Assembly (NCBI RefSeq): GCF_022832975.1
Contig: NZ_CP094846.1
Span: 1,749,501-1,813,500 of the forward strand
Source: Ornithobacterium rhinotracheale
GTDB taxonomy: Bacteria > Bacteroidota > Bacteroidia > Flavobacteriales > Weeksellaceae
Reading direction: 5' to 3'
Length of the DNA stretch: 64,000 bases
A program made the position numbers and the translations under genes. Of this stretch, positions 1-8,809 are shown one piece after another. Numbering within the stretch: the first letter of the stretch is position 1; every line of letters begins with the position of its first letter. The notes beneath the pieces were generated by a model. That model did not search any database. It worked only from the letters and a program-made list of their open reading frames with translations, and was not told the DNA's origin.

Positions 1-60
1 TTTTTGTGCATTTACCATTGCAAAAAGCATGATAAAAATAAAGATAGAAAGTCGTTTCAT
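1..60 (-). CDS. 5' end of a secreted protein gene (partial)
   Basis: The reverse strand opens with ATG at position 60 and stays open to the window edge. The 20 visible residues have a basic start (MKR), a hydrophobic core and a VNAQ end, the usual shape of a flavobacterial signal peptide. The mature protein lies outside the window, so its function cannot be given. The gene is divergent from mtaB. Confidence 0.6.
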   Translation of the reverse strand, partial: MKRLSIFIFIMLFAMVNAQK

Positions 61-167
61 GTGAAATTAGTTTTGAATTCTTTGGCTAATTTAAGACTTT
101 TTTCATTTTACTGAACAATATTTATGTGTTAAGATTTAATACAAGATATTTCTATCCTAAAAATGAT

Positions 168-175
168 TATTTTTG
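168..175 (+). promoter_or_regulatory. mtaB -7 box directly before the start codon
   Basis: TATTTTTG matches the Bacteroidota -7 consensus TAnnTTTG. Only four bases (CAGA) separate it from ATG 180, so a transcript from here would be leaderless or almost so. Confidence 0.5.
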
Positions 176-179
176 CAGA

Positions 180-1511
180 ATGAATGCGTCACAAAATAAC
201 AGTCTACATAAAAAAGCAGCTTTCTATACCCTTGGCTGCAAACTTAATTTTTCTGAAACTTCGACCATTGCTCGTTCGCTCAAACAAGGAGGCTATGAGC
301 AAGTGGAGTTTGACCAGCCTGCCGATGTGTATGTAATCAACACCTGCTCGGTAACGCAAAATGCCGACAAAGATTGCAAACGCGTGGTGAAAATGGCACA
401 AAAAGCCAATCCGAAAGGTTTTGTGATTGTGGTGGGATGTTATGCGCAATTAAAACCTGAAGAAATCGCAGCTATGGAAGGTGTGGATTTGGTTTTGGGA
501 GCGAAAGAAAAATTTAATATTGTACATTTTCTAGATAGCTTAAACAAGGAAAACACGCAAATTCACTCTTGCGAAATCGAAGAAGCTGATTTTTACGAAA
601 GTGCCTACTCCATTGGAGACAGAACGCGTGCTTTCTTAAAAGTGCAAGACGGGTGCGACTACAAATGTACTTACTGCACCATTCCGCTGGCGCGTGGAAT
701 TTCGCGAAGTGACAGCGTGGAAAATGTACTAAAAAATGCACAAGAAATTGCCGAAAAAGGGATTGAAGAAATTGTGCTCACGGGAGTAAACATCGGCGAT
801 TATGGAAAAGGCGAATTTGGCAACAAAAAACACGATCATACCTTTTTGGAACTCGTGGAACGACTTGACCAAGAGACCGATGTGCACCGCATCAGAATTT
901 CATCTATCGAGCCGAATTTATTAAAAAATGAATTAATCGAGTACACGGCAACGAGCCAACGATTTGTGCCGCATTTTCATATTCCATTGCAATCGGGTAG
1001 CGACGAGATTTTAAAGAAAATGAAACGCCGCTACTTGACAGGGCTTTACCAAGAGCGCGTGGCAAAAATAAAAGAAATTATGCCGCATTGTTGCATCGGG
1101 GTAGATGTGATTGTGGGCTTCCCAGGGGAGACCGAAGCGCATTTCCTTGAAACTTATAATTTCTTGAATCAACTACCAATCAGCTACTTGCATGTCTTTA
1201 CTTATTCGGAGCGAGACAATACAGAAGCCGTTGATTTTGAAGGCGTAGTACCGATTAACGAAAGAAAAAAACGCAACAAAATGCTTAGAATTCTCTCCGA
1301 GAAAAAGCGCGTTGCATTTTACCAATCTCAATTGGGCACACGCCGAAAAGTGGTGTGGGAGGCAGAAAATAAAAACGGAATGATGTTTGGCTACACCGAA
1401 AATTATATTAAAGTCCAAACGCCGTATAATCCCGATTTAATCAATCAATGCACCGAGGTGGATTTGGTGATGCTAAACCCTGATGGAATTGTAGAGGTGC
1501 AAATGCTATGA
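180..1511 (+). CDS. mtaB: tRNA (t6A37) methylthiotransferase MtaB
   Basis: This radical-SAM enzyme adds a methylthio group to t6A37 in tRNAs that read ANN codons. The N-terminal MTTase domain shows three cluster cysteines, in TLGCKLN, NTCSVT and VGCYAQ. The radical-SAM domain has CDYKCTYC (CxxxCxxC), and a TRAM-like tail follows. ATG 180 is preferred because homologues begin shortly before KKAAFYTLGCK; it gives 443 aa, a normal length. The stop overlaps the next start by 4 nt (ATGA), so the hydrolase gene is probably co-transcribed. Family assignment rests on the motifs and on the MtaB-type N-terminus rather than a MiaB or RimO one. Confidence 0.92.
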   Translation: MNASQNNSLHKKAAFYTLGCKLNFSETSTIARSLKQGGYEQVEFDQPADVYVINTCSVTQNADKDCKRVVKMAQKANPKGFVIVVGCYAQLKPEEIAAMEGVDLVLGAKEKFNIVHFLDSLNKENTQIHSCEIEEADFYESAYSIGDRTRAFLKVQDGCDYKCTYCTIPLARGISRSDSVENVLKNAQEIAEKGIEEIVLTGVNIGDYGKGEFGNKKHDHTFLELVERLDQETDVHRIRISSIEPNLLKNELIEYTATSQRFVPHFHIPLQSGSDEILKKMKRRYLTGLYQERVAKIKEIMPHCCIGVDVIVGFPGETEAHFLETYNFLNQLPISYLHVFTYSERDNTEAVDFEGVVPINERKKRNKMLRILSEKKRVAFYQSQLGTRRKVVWEAENKNGMMFGYTENYIKVQTPYNPDLINQCTEVDLVMLNPDGIVEVQML

Positions 1512-2161
1512 AAATCTATTGTATCAGTGGGCTAGGCGCCAATCAAAGAGCGTTTAAATACTTGAAATTCCCCGAGGGAGTGGAGCCAGTCTTCATTGAG
1601 TGGCTCTCCCCTCAGAGAGGGGAGAGCTTAGCGCACTATGCTCAGCGAATGGCGCGCGGGATAGATACTAGCGAGGATTTTGCCCTGCTGGGGCTATCGT
1701 TTGGCGGAATCATTGTGCAGGAAATGAACCGCTTTCTTTTGCCTAAGAAAACGATTTTAATCTCCTCTGTGAAAAATCGCCAAGAGCTTCCTCCGCTGAT
1801 GCGCTGGGGCGGGAAATTTAATGCTCACCGATTGATTCCGATGTGGTTTTTTACCTCGGATAGTTTGCTTTCGTATACCTTTTTCAGGAAATTGTATGAT
1901 AGGCGCCTGCCTGAAATCAAGGAGTTTTTTACGCACCGAGAGCCGTATTATTTAAAATGGAGTATCCATCAAATCATTCGTTGGAATCCCAAAAATTTAG
2001 TCGTAAAAAATCCACATCACATACACGGCGATAGGGATATTGTATTCCCCGTAAGAAATATAAAAAATGCTGACATCATAAAAGGGGGCACGCATATCAT
2101 GGTCATGCAATTAGCCCCAAAAGTAAGCATTCAATTAAAAAACTATTTTGACCATGCATAA
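1508..2161 (+). CDS. alpha/beta-hydrolase family protein
   Basis: A 217-aa protein with an alpha/beta-hydrolase layout: nucleophile elbow GLSFGG near residue 63, a late Asp in HGDRD near residue 175, and His in GGTHIM near residue 195. These fit a Ser-Asp-His triad. There is no signal peptide, so it is cytoplasmic. The substrate cannot be told. It overlaps mtaB by 4 nt. Confidence 0.75.
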   Translation: MKIYCISGLGANQRAFKYLKFPEGVEPVFIEWLSPQRGESLAHYAQRMARGIDTSEDFALLGLSFGGIIVQEMNRFLLPKKTILISSVKNRQELPPLMRWGGKFNAHRLIPMWFFTSDSLLSYTFFRKLYDRRLPEIKEFFTHREPYYLKWSIHQIIRWNPKNLVVKNPHHIHGDRDIVFPVRNIKNADIIKGGTHIMVMQLAPKVSIQLKNYFDHA

Positions 2162-2184
2162 AAGTTAAATTTTTAGAATTTAAT

Positions 2185-2215
2185 TTTGTTGCTTTTCCAA
2201 ATAATGATTAATTTG
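2185..2215 (+). promoter_or_regulatory. ppa promoter
   Basis: TTTG at 2185-2188 is followed after 19 bp by TTAATTTG at 2208-2215, close to the Bacteroidota TTTG-N19-TAnnTTTG pattern. Transcription would start near 2222, about 20 nt before ATG 2243. Confidence 0.5.
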
Positions 2216-2242
2216 CGATATTATTTAAATCATATAAAGACT

Positions 2243-2749
2243 ATGAAAACATTCGATGTATTAATCGAGATTCCTAAAGGAAGCCGAAACAAATATGAAT
2301 TAGACAAAAAATGGAACAGAATCCGCTTGGACAGAACTATTTTCTCCTCTATGCACTACCCTGCTGATTATGGATTTGTTCCTAATACACTTGCCCTTGA
2401 CCAAGACCCGCTAGATGTTTTGGTATTGGTAACAGAGCCTACTTTCCCTGGATGTTTAATCGAAGTGAAAACCATTGGTGTATTCCACATGCAAGATGAG
2501 AAAGGTCCAGACGAAAAATTAATCTGTGTGCCTGTGGGCGACCCTGTTTGGAGCAATCTTGAAACCTTAGACGACATCAACCCGCATATGAAAAGCGAGA
2601 TTGAGCACTTTTTCCAAGTGTATAAAGATTTAGAGAAAAAGAAAGTAGATGTGCAAGGCTGGGGAACTAAAGAAGAAGCTGAACAAATTTTGAAAGACTG
2701 CTTTGATCGCTACAGCGGAGAAGAATTTAAAATGAAAGATTTAATCTAA
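2243..2749 (+). CDS. ppa: inorganic pyrophosphatase
   Basis: Family I soluble pyrophosphatase, which hydrolyses PPi and so drives biosynthetic reactions. Visible family features are the E-x(7)-KYE-like start (EIPKGSRNKYELDK), YPADYGF, the metal-binding loop DQDPLDVLVL and VPVGDP. The start at 2243 (MKTFDVLIEIPKGS) gives 168 aa, the usual bacterial length; the reading frame extends further upstream without homology and across the predicted promoter. It is followed by a strong terminator and is probably monocistronic. Confidence 0.95.
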   Translation: MKTFDVLIEIPKGSRNKYELDKKWNRIRLDRTIFSSMHYPADYGFVPNTLALDQDPLDVLVLVTEPTFPGCLIEVKTIGVFHMQDEKGPDEKLICVPVGDPVWSNLETLDDINPHMKSEIEHFFQVYKDLEKKKVDVQGWGTKEEAEQILKDCFDRYSGEEFKMKDLI

Positions 2750-2767
2750 TCATATGATTTTCAAAGC

Positions 2768-2797
2768 AAAAAAAACCCGAATATTCGGGTTTTTTTT
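2768..2797. terminator. bidirectional terminator between ppa and the ABC permease
   Basis: Eight A, CCCGA, loop ATAT, TCGGG, eight T. It is symmetrical and lies between convergent genes, so it should stop both. Confidence 0.9.
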
Positions 2798-2853
2798 GTA
2801 TTTTTTTGGTTAGGAACTAATTCCAAATTTCAATCAAAAAAACACTCAAATTC

Positions 2854-3927
2854 CTATTTTCTCATTCTTGGGTCTAGCACGCCATAGAGAATATCCACCA
2901 AAATATTGATGATGATAAACACCAATGCAATGACCAAAACAGCGCCCATAATCACGGGCTGATCGAGCGTGTTCAAAGCATTTACGATTTCTTTGCCTAT
3001 ACCATTCCAGCCAAAAATAAATTCCACAAAAACGGCTCCTGCAAGCATACCTGCAAACCAGCCCGATGTGGCGGTAATTACGGGATTTAGTGCATTTTTT
3101 AATGCGTGTTTTAGAATCACTTGCTTTTTGCTCAATCCTTTGGAAAATGCGGTTCTGATGTAATCTTGACTCATCACATCGAGCAAAGAGTTGCGCGTGA
3201 GCTGCGTAATCACCGCAAGCGGACGAATCCCTAAAGTAATGGCAGGCAAAATTAAATTCTTTAAATCTAAATATTTGCCCATGCCATAATCATCAACCTC
3301 GTATAAACTCCCCGTCATGTTCAGATGCGTGTAATCTACCAAGAGATAGGCAAAAATATACGCCATAATGATCGCGGCAAAAAACGACGGCACACTCATA
3401 CCAATCGAAGTGATTACAAGCAAAAATTTATCTATCCAAGTGTCTTTGAACACCGCAGAAATAATCCCCAAAACAATTCCCAAAACAAATGCAATCACAA
3501 TTGCAGAGGTGGCTAAAATAAGCGTATTAGGCAAGGTTTCAGCAATGATTTCGGCAACGGGTTTCCCTTGTTTTTGGTAAGATTTTCGCAAATAAGGATA
3601 TTTAAGCACTACATCATAATTCTGTGTAGAAAAAAGCACCTTTCCGCCATATTTGGCTTTAGAATAATAGGTAAAATCGTCCTTGTTTTTGCTATGAAAA
3701 GACAATGGCGACAAATCGTTTAGATAATATAAATACTGCTTATACTTGGGCTGATCGTAGCCCAAATTGTGGCGAATCGCCGCCAGCTGCACGGGATCTT
3801 CGTTTTGGTCGAGCATCATACGCGCGGGGTCTCCTTGCATCACATTAAAGAGCAAGAAAATCACGGTAACTACACCCCACAAAGTGAGCAAACCATAGAG
3901 TATTTTACTGATTATAAACCTTGCCAC
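2854..3927 (-). CDS. ABC transporter permease, DppB/OppB family
   Basis: 357-aa inner-membrane permease of the dipeptide/oligopeptide importer type. The first helix (residues 1-30) is followed by a long periplasmic loop with the family signature DPAR near residue 35, then the permease domain with about five helices from residue 130 on, and the typical C-terminus LDPRMRK. The loop is longer than in E. coli DppB, as often in Bacteroidota. No ATPase or binding protein is adjacent, so the substrate is not certain. Confidence 0.88.
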   Translation of the reverse strand: MARFIISKILYGLLTLWGVVTVIFLLFNVMQGDPARMMLDQNEDPVQLAAIRHNLGYDQPKYKQYLYYLNDLSPLSFHSKNKDDFTYYSKAKYGGKVLFSTQNYDVVLKYPYLRKSYQKQGKPVAEIIAETLPNTLILATSAIVIAFVLGIVLGIISAVFKDTWIDKFLLVITSIGMSVPSFFAAIIMAYIFAYLLVDYTHLNMTGSLYEVDDYGMGKYLDLKNLILPAITLGIRPLAVITQLTRNSLLDVMSQDYIRTAFSKGLSKKQVILKHALKNALNPVITATSGWFAGMLAGAVFVEFIFGWNGIGKEIVNALNTLDQPVIMGAVLVIALVFIIINILVDILYGVLDPRMRK

Positions 3928-3930
3928 CCG

Positions 3931-5055
3931 TTAGAAATTAGCATTTACATTTTTAATTTTCGGTAAATCGCGCCAAGCAAATTTAGCCGTTACCGTTCCT
4001 TTGTTTAGGAATACCACGCCTGGATTGCTACGAATCATGGTTTTGAGCGTAGTGGCATCCATTAAGCAAGAATTTACACCGCCAATGTTTAAGTTTTGAG
4101 AAGAAACATTCAAAATCTTAATTTCAGGATTTTCAGCTTTTAGAGCCTGTACCCATTCAGACATTTTAGCCAAACCTTTTTCGCTCGCTCTCGACGGCAA
4201 CGAGGTTATGACCATTACCACCTTTGGCTCAGACAAATACACATCGGTCATGTCGCCTTCTTCGCCACAATCAATCATAAAATCGTGAATTGGTGGTATG
4301 TATCCTTTTTCTTTGACAATTTCTCGGGTTGAAATCAAATCCCACGAAGAGCCTTCTTCCCAATAATGCTTATCTGCCAAATATTTTTCTTCGTCCACCT
4401 TGATTTTCTGGTGCGTTACACGGTTTTCTAATTCATATTCAAGCATAATGCTCGGCGGCTTCAGCCCTAATTCATCAGCTGTTTTCATTCCTTCAGAAAT
4501 GTTTTTGCCCACCGCATAAGCTCTGAAATCTACCAATGGCAAATGCGCTACGCCCCAATAAGCGATAAAACCACACGCCACAAGCCAAATCAGACCAATC
4601 ACATACGAAAATGGCTGAGCGATAAAGCGTTTGATGTATTTTTGGTTAAATAATAAAAAGGTGCTTAATACCAAAAGGACTAAATCTTTGTAAAACGATT
4701 GCCAAGGCTCTAATTTCAGCGCGTCGCCAAAGCAGCCACAATCGGTTACTTTGTTGAAATAAGCCGAATAAAAGGTTAAAAATGAGAAAAATACAATCAA
4801 AAGCCACAAACACCAAAGTGTAAATTTCTTCCAAACACCTAGAAGCAACAACACCCCAAGCATCACTTCGAAAATGACAAAAAAGATGGATAGTGGCAAC
4901 GCCAAATCTTTCAAAAATGGAATATTGAACACATCGGGCGAGAAATATTCTTCTAATTTATAGCTAAAACCTATGGGGTCTACAGTCTTGACTAAACCAG
5001 AAATAATGAATAAAATTCCTACAAAAATGCGAACGATTTGGGTTAAAATTCTCAT
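3931..5055 (-). CDS. DoxX/MauE-like membrane protein (BT_3928 type)
   Basis: 374 aa. The first about 150 residues hold four or five membrane helices of the DoxX/MauE kind with a conserved DCGCFGD motif after helix 3. A further helix follows, then a soluble C-terminal part of thioredoxin-like layout (VVMVITSLP near residue 280, PGVVFLNKG near residue 345) without a CxxC pair. A role in redox or disulfide handling at the membrane is inferred from the fold only. Its start overlaps the end of the DUF1599 gene by 4 nt, so the two form an operon. Confidence 0.75.
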   Translation of the reverse strand: MRILTQIVRIFVGILFIISGLVKTVDPIGFSYKLEEYFSPDVFNIPFLKDLALPLSIFFVIFEVMLGVLLLLGVWKKFTLWCLWLLIVFFSFLTFYSAYFNKVTDCGCFGDALKLEPWQSFYKDLVLLVLSTFLLFNQKYIKRFIAQPFSYVIGLIWLVACGFIAYWGVAHLPLVDFRAYAVGKNISEGMKTADELGLKPPSIMLEYELENRVTHQKIKVDEEKYLADKHYWEEGSSWDLISTREIVKEKGYIPPIHDFMIDCGEEGDMTDVYLSEPKVVMVITSLPSRASEKGLAKMSEWVQALKAENPEIKILNVSSQNLNIGGVNSCLMDATTLKTMIRSNPGVVFLNKGTVTAKFAWRDLPKIKNVNANF

Positions 5056-5594
5056 GCTTTTTCGTTTAATTTAATGAGTGAAAAAATAGCGTAATTCAGC
5101 ATATCGAGATAATTGGCGTCCAAACCTTCGGACACCACTGTTTTCCCTTGATTGTCCTCGATTTGTTTCACGCGCAGGATTTTTTGCAAAATCAAATCGG
5201 TGATAGATGAAATGCGCATATCGCGCCACACTTCGCCATAATCATGATTTTTGCGTTCCATTAAATCTCGGGCTTCGCGAGCGTATTGGTCATACAAAAC
5301 CATGGCTTCCTCTGCCGACATATCGGGCTGCACCACAGCACCTTTGCTCAATTGAATCAATGCAATGATGGAATAATTTACAATAGCAATAAATTCGCTT
5401 TCTTCGCTTTCATTTACCTTACGCTCAGTAGTTTCCTGAATATTTCTAATGCGATTGGCTTTGATAAAAATCTGATCGGTAACCGATGCCATACGCAAAA
5501 TTCGCCATGACGCGCCATAATCTTTTAATTTCTTTTCAAATAAATTTCGGCACATCGCAAGCGCTTGGTCATATTGTTGTAAAGTTTTTTCCAT
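5052..5594 (-). CDS. tandem DUF1599 protein
   Basis: 180 aa made of two copies of one alpha-helical module. Residues about 15-80 (KLKDYGASWRILR ... FIAIVNYSIIALIQL) and 105-175 (KNHDYGEVWRDMR ... YLDMLNYAIFSLIKL) align with each other. DUF1599 is also called nucleotide modification associated domain 1; its biochemical role is unknown. It heads the operon with the DoxX-like gene and is divergent from folP. Confidence 0.85.
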   Translation of the reverse strand: MEKTLQQYDQALAMCRNLFEKKLKDYGASWRILRMASVTDQIFIKANRIRNIQETTERKVNESEESEFIAIVNYSIIALIQLSKGAVVQPDMSAEEAMVLYDQYAREARDLMERKNHDYGEVWRDMRISSITDLILQKILRVKQIEDNQGKTVVSEGLDANYLDMLNYAIFSLIKLNEKA

Positions 5595-5662
5595 ACAAAG
5601 TTTGATTTAAATTTTTTGCACATTAGCTGCAACCAATGGCTTTAAATTACTATCTTAGCCTA

Positions 5663-5670
5663 CAAAAATA
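5663..5670 (-). promoter_or_regulatory. -7 box for the DUF1599 operon
   Basis: The reverse strand reads TATTTTTG here, a perfect TAnnTTTG, about 70 nt before the DUF1599 start. A TTG lies about 21 bp upstream of it. Confidence 0.5.
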
Positions 5671-5698
5671 AGTTTTTTAAACCAAATATTTCAAAACA

Positions 5699-6526
5699 AT
5701 GACGATTAATTGTAACGGAAAATTGCTCTCGCTGGATTCGCCACGCGTGATGGGAATCTTAAACATTACACCCGATTCTTTTTCCGATGGCGGAAGATTC
5801 AATCAGCTAGATGTGGCACTGCAACACGCCGAAGAAATGCTGGAACAAGGTGCAAGCATTATCGACATTGGCGGACAATCCACTCGCCCCGACTCTATCT
5901 TCCTAGATGCCGATACCGAGCTACAACGCATATTGCCCGTGATTGAAAAATTGGTTAAAAAATTCCCTGAAATCATTATTTCTGTAGACACTTTTTGGGC
6001 TAAAGTTGCCAAGGAAAGCATCCAAGCGGGTGCGAGCATTGTAAACGATATTTCGGGCGGTGCGATTGATAACAAAATGTTTGAAACCGTGGCTCAGCTC
6101 AAAGTACCTTATATATTAATGCACATGCGGGGCACACCTCAAACAATGACTCAAAATACCGAGTACGACAATATTTTTGAAGAAGTGCAATTATACTTTA
6201 GCCAAAAAATATTTGAGCTTAAAAAATTAGGTATCAACGACATTATTCTAGACCCTGGCTATGGATTTTCAAAAACATTGCATCAAAATTATGAATTACT
6301 CCGCCAGCAAAAGGATTTATTGTTTGGCAAATATCCCATTCTCACGGGCATTTCAAGAAAATCTATGATTTATAAATTACTCGGCATCCCTGTACAAGAG
6401 AGCCAAAACGGAACCACCGCTCTGAATATGCTTGCACTTGAAAACAATGCCAAAATCTTGCGCGTGCATGATGTAAAAGCCGCAGTGGAATGTATCAAAA
6501 TTTGGAAAACTTACCATTTGGTATAA
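5699..6526 (+). CDS. folP: dihydropteroate synthase
   Basis: Joins 6-hydroxymethyl-dihydropterin pyrophosphate and p-aminobenzoate in folate synthesis; target of sulfonamides. Signatures are GILNITPDSFSDGG near residue 18, DIGGQSTRPDS near residue 58, DVxW-type strand ISVDTFWAK near residue 98, and GISRKSMIYKLLG near the C-terminus. 275 aa, normal length. The start is ATG 5699 with a short leader. Confidence 0.95.
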   Translation: MTINCNGKLLSLDSPRVMGILNITPDSFSDGGRFNQLDVALQHAEEMLEQGASIIDIGGQSTRPDSIFLDADTELQRILPVIEKLVKKFPEIIISVDTFWAKVAKESIQAGASIVNDISGGAIDNKMFETVAQLKVPYILMHMRGTPQTMTQNTEYDNIFEEVQLYFSQKIFELKKLGINDIILDPGYGFSKTLHQNYELLRQQKDLLFGKYPILTGISRKSMIYKLLGIPVQESQNGTTALNMLALENNAKILRVHDVKAAVECIKIWKTYHLV

Positions 6527-6750
6527 AAAATAACGAAATCTATTTTTCTACACAAAAAATTTAAACAACAGCAAAAAATAAGTTAGCAAAAATTTAATTA
6601 AAAAAGCAAATTCTAATTCCACACTATCATGCGCTAAATGATTTACTTTCAAATTATTCGTAGCTACTAATTTAAAAATAATTTTTAAACTTAATATTAT
6701 TTTTTCGCTAAATGTGATAAATATCTTTTGTAATTTTTTAGTTTTTTGTA

Positions 6751-6780
6751 TTGCTACATTGCCGAAATCTTTTATTTTTG
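6751..6780 (+). promoter_or_regulatory. glgB promoter
   Basis: TTG (6751-6753), 19 bp, TATTTTTG (6773-6780): a good match to the Bacteroidota consensus, 16 nt before ATG 6797. The AT-rich stretch 6527-6750 before it shows nothing else convincing. Confidence 0.65.
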
Positions 6781-6796
6781 TAAAAACATAACCGAG

Positions 6797-8758
6797 ATGC
6801 ACCAACTAAAACTGATAGAGCAAGACCCATGTTTGCGGGATTTTGAATCACAGATAATCAACCGCATAGAGTGGTACGAAAACACGAAGGAATACATTGA
6901 AAAAAACTTTGGTTCGCTCGACCGATTTGCTACCGCACATGAGTTTTTTGGATTCAACTATGACAAAAAACTAAAAGGATGGTGGTTTAGAGATTGGCTC
7001 CCCAACGCGCATCAAGTTTATTTGATTGGAGACTTTAATGCCTGGGATCGTTCTGCTACCCCGCTCAAAAGAGGAAATTTTGGAACTTGGGAAGTTTTTC
7101 TACCAGATAGTGAGTATGCAGATAAATTAGTTCCTGGCTCAAAAATTAAGATGCATGTCATAGCCAATAACGGTGCTCTTGACAGAATCCCAGCTTACAT
7201 TACCGAAATGACTCAGAACGAGGATAAAACCTTTGACGGTGTGTTTTCTGGCAAAGATACTTATCAATGGAACGATGCTAAATTTGATTTATCAAGCATT
7301 AAAAATCCATTGGTATATGAGGCTCATATCGGGATGGCTACCGAGGAGGAAAAAGTAGGTAGCTACAAAGAATTCACTGAATTCATGATTCCTAAAATCA
7401 AAAAATTAGGCTATAATGTAATTCAGCTTATGGCAATTCAAGAGCACCCATATTATGGTTCGTTCGGTTATCAAGTGGCGAATTTCTATGCCCCATCTTC
7501 GCGCTACGGCTCGCCAGATGATTTAAGAAAATTAATCGACACTGCACACCAAAACGGACTTGCCGTGATTCTAGATGTAGTGCATAGCCACGCCGTAAAA
7601 AATCGTGACGAAGGCTTAGCCGAACTAGATGGAACAGAGCTCTACTTCAACGGATGGCATCCAGATTGGGATTCTCGCTTATTTGATTATGCCAAAATTG
7701 AAGTGAAAAGATTTTTGGCTTCTAACCTTAAATATTGGATTCAAAAATTCCATTTCGATGGATTTAGATTCGATGGGGTAACAAGTATGCTCTACCATCA
7801 CTTTGGGCATGTGAATTTTGATCATTACAGCAAATATTTCCAAGACACCAATAACGACGCCATCATTTACCTTCAACTTGCTAATGAATTAATTCATGAT
7901 TTAAAACCAGGACTAATCAGCATTTGCGAAGACATGAGCGGAATGCCTGGTGCATGCCGCCCAGTGTGCGAAGGTGGCTTGGGCTTTGATTATCGCTTGG
8001 CGATGGGCATTCCAGATTTCTGGTTCGATACGCTTGAAACCAAATCAGACGAAGACTGGAATATGGGAGAACTATACTGGAGATTGATTGATAGACGCCG
8101 CACCGAAAAAACAATTGCCTATGCAGAAAGCCATGACCAAGCGCTTGTGGGCGACAAAACTATCGCTTTCTGGCTGATGGACAAAGATATGTACGACAAT
8201 ATGAGCGTATTTACCGAAAGCATCGTCGTGGATCGCGGTATTGCGCTGCACAAAATGATTCGCCTCGTAACGGCGGCTCTAGGCGGCGAGGGCTATATGA
8301 ACTTTATGGGGAACGAATTTGGGCATCCAGAATGGATTGATTTTCCTCGCGAGGGAAATGGCTGGTCTTATGCTTATGCCAAACGCCAATGGTCTTTGCC
8401 AGAACAAGATCACTTAAAATACAAATTCTTAAACAATTTTGATGGCGAAATGGTTCATTTCTTAAAAGAATCTTCTATGCTAAATGCCAAGGATGAATAT
8501 AAAATCTATGAAGATAATCAAAATGGCATTTTGTGTTTTACCAAAGGAGGCCGTGTATTCTTATTTAATTTTGGTAAAGAAAGTTTTGGAGAATTTACTG
8601 TGCATGTACGATCTGAAAAGGATTTGGAAGTAGAATTTTGCACCGATGATGAAAGATTTGGTGGTTTCAACCGATTGGATACAAGTATTAAATACCCTAC
8701 ACCAAATCACGAATTGAAAATTTACTTACCAAGCCGCACGGCAATTGTGCTGAAATAA
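6797..8758 (+). CDS. glgB: 1,4-alpha-glucan branching enzyme (GH13_8)
   Basis: Introduces alpha-1,6 branches into glycogen. An N-terminal CBM48 module (residues about 55-150, with YLIGDFNAWDR) precedes the GH13 barrel. The conserved regions are DVVHSHAVKN, GFRFDGVTSM (nucleophile Asp), ICEDMSGMPG (acid/base Glu) and YAESHDQALVGDKT. Length (653 aa) and motif spelling match the eukaryote-type subfamily rather than E. coli GlgB. ATG 6797 is chosen because the consensus promoter ends 16 nt upstream; longer reading would run through the promoter. Prophage P1 inserted directly behind its terminator stem. Confidence 0.94.
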   Translation: MHQLKLIEQDPCLRDFESQIINRIEWYENTKEYIEKNFGSLDRFATAHEFFGFNYDKKLKGWWFRDWLPNAHQVYLIGDFNAWDRSATPLKRGNFGTWEVFLPDSEYADKLVPGSKIKMHVIANNGALDRIPAYITEMTQNEDKTFDGVFSGKDTYQWNDAKFDLSSIKNPLVYEAHIGMATEEEKVGSYKEFTEFMIPKIKKLGYNVIQLMAIQEHPYYGSFGYQVANFYAPSSRYGSPDDLRKLIDTAHQNGLAVILDVVHSHAVKNRDEGLAELDGTELYFNGWHPDWDSRLFDYAKIEVKRFLASNLKYWIQKFHFDGFRFDGVTSMLYHHFGHVNFDHYSKYFQDTNNDAIIYLQLANELIHDLKPGLISICEDMSGMPGACRPVCEGGLGFDYRLAMGIPDFWFDTLETKSDEDWNMGELYWRLIDRRRTEKTIAYAESHDQALVGDKTIAFWLMDKDMYDNMSVFTESIVVDRGIALHKMIRLVTAALGGEGYMNFMGNEFGHPEWIDFPREGNGWSYAYAKRQWSLPEQDHLKYKFLNNFDGEMVHFLKESSMLNAKDEYKIYEDNQNGILCFTKGGRVFLFNFGKESFGEFTVHVRSEKDLEVEFCTDDERFGGFNRLDTSIKYPTPNHELKIYLPSRTAIVLK

Positions 8759-8772
8759 TAATTTTTAAATAT

Positions 8773-8793
8773 AAAAAAAACCTTAAAATCATA
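8773..8793. terminator. left arm of the glgB/porin terminator split by prophage P1
   Basis: A8 plus CCTTAAAAT (8773-8789) is exactly complementary to ATTTTAAGG plus T8 at 43583-43599. Joined through one CATA (8790-8793, repeated at 43579-43582) they restore a perfect 17-bp stem with a 4-nt loop between the convergent host genes. Confidence 0.85.
8790..8793. repeat. target-site duplication CATA (left copy)
   Basis: CATA precedes the element here and follows it at 43579-43582. Five bases, as made by Mu, do not match (TCATA/ACATA, CATAT/CATAA), so either the duplication is 4 bp or one base has changed. Confidence 0.65.
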
Positions 8794-8809
8794 TAAGGGG
8801 CATAAAATA

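Noticed and set aside
6548-6805. 85-aa reverse frame between folP and glgB
   Set aside because: Low-complexity Lys/Phe/Leu product of AT-rich DNA, overlaps the glgB promoter and start.
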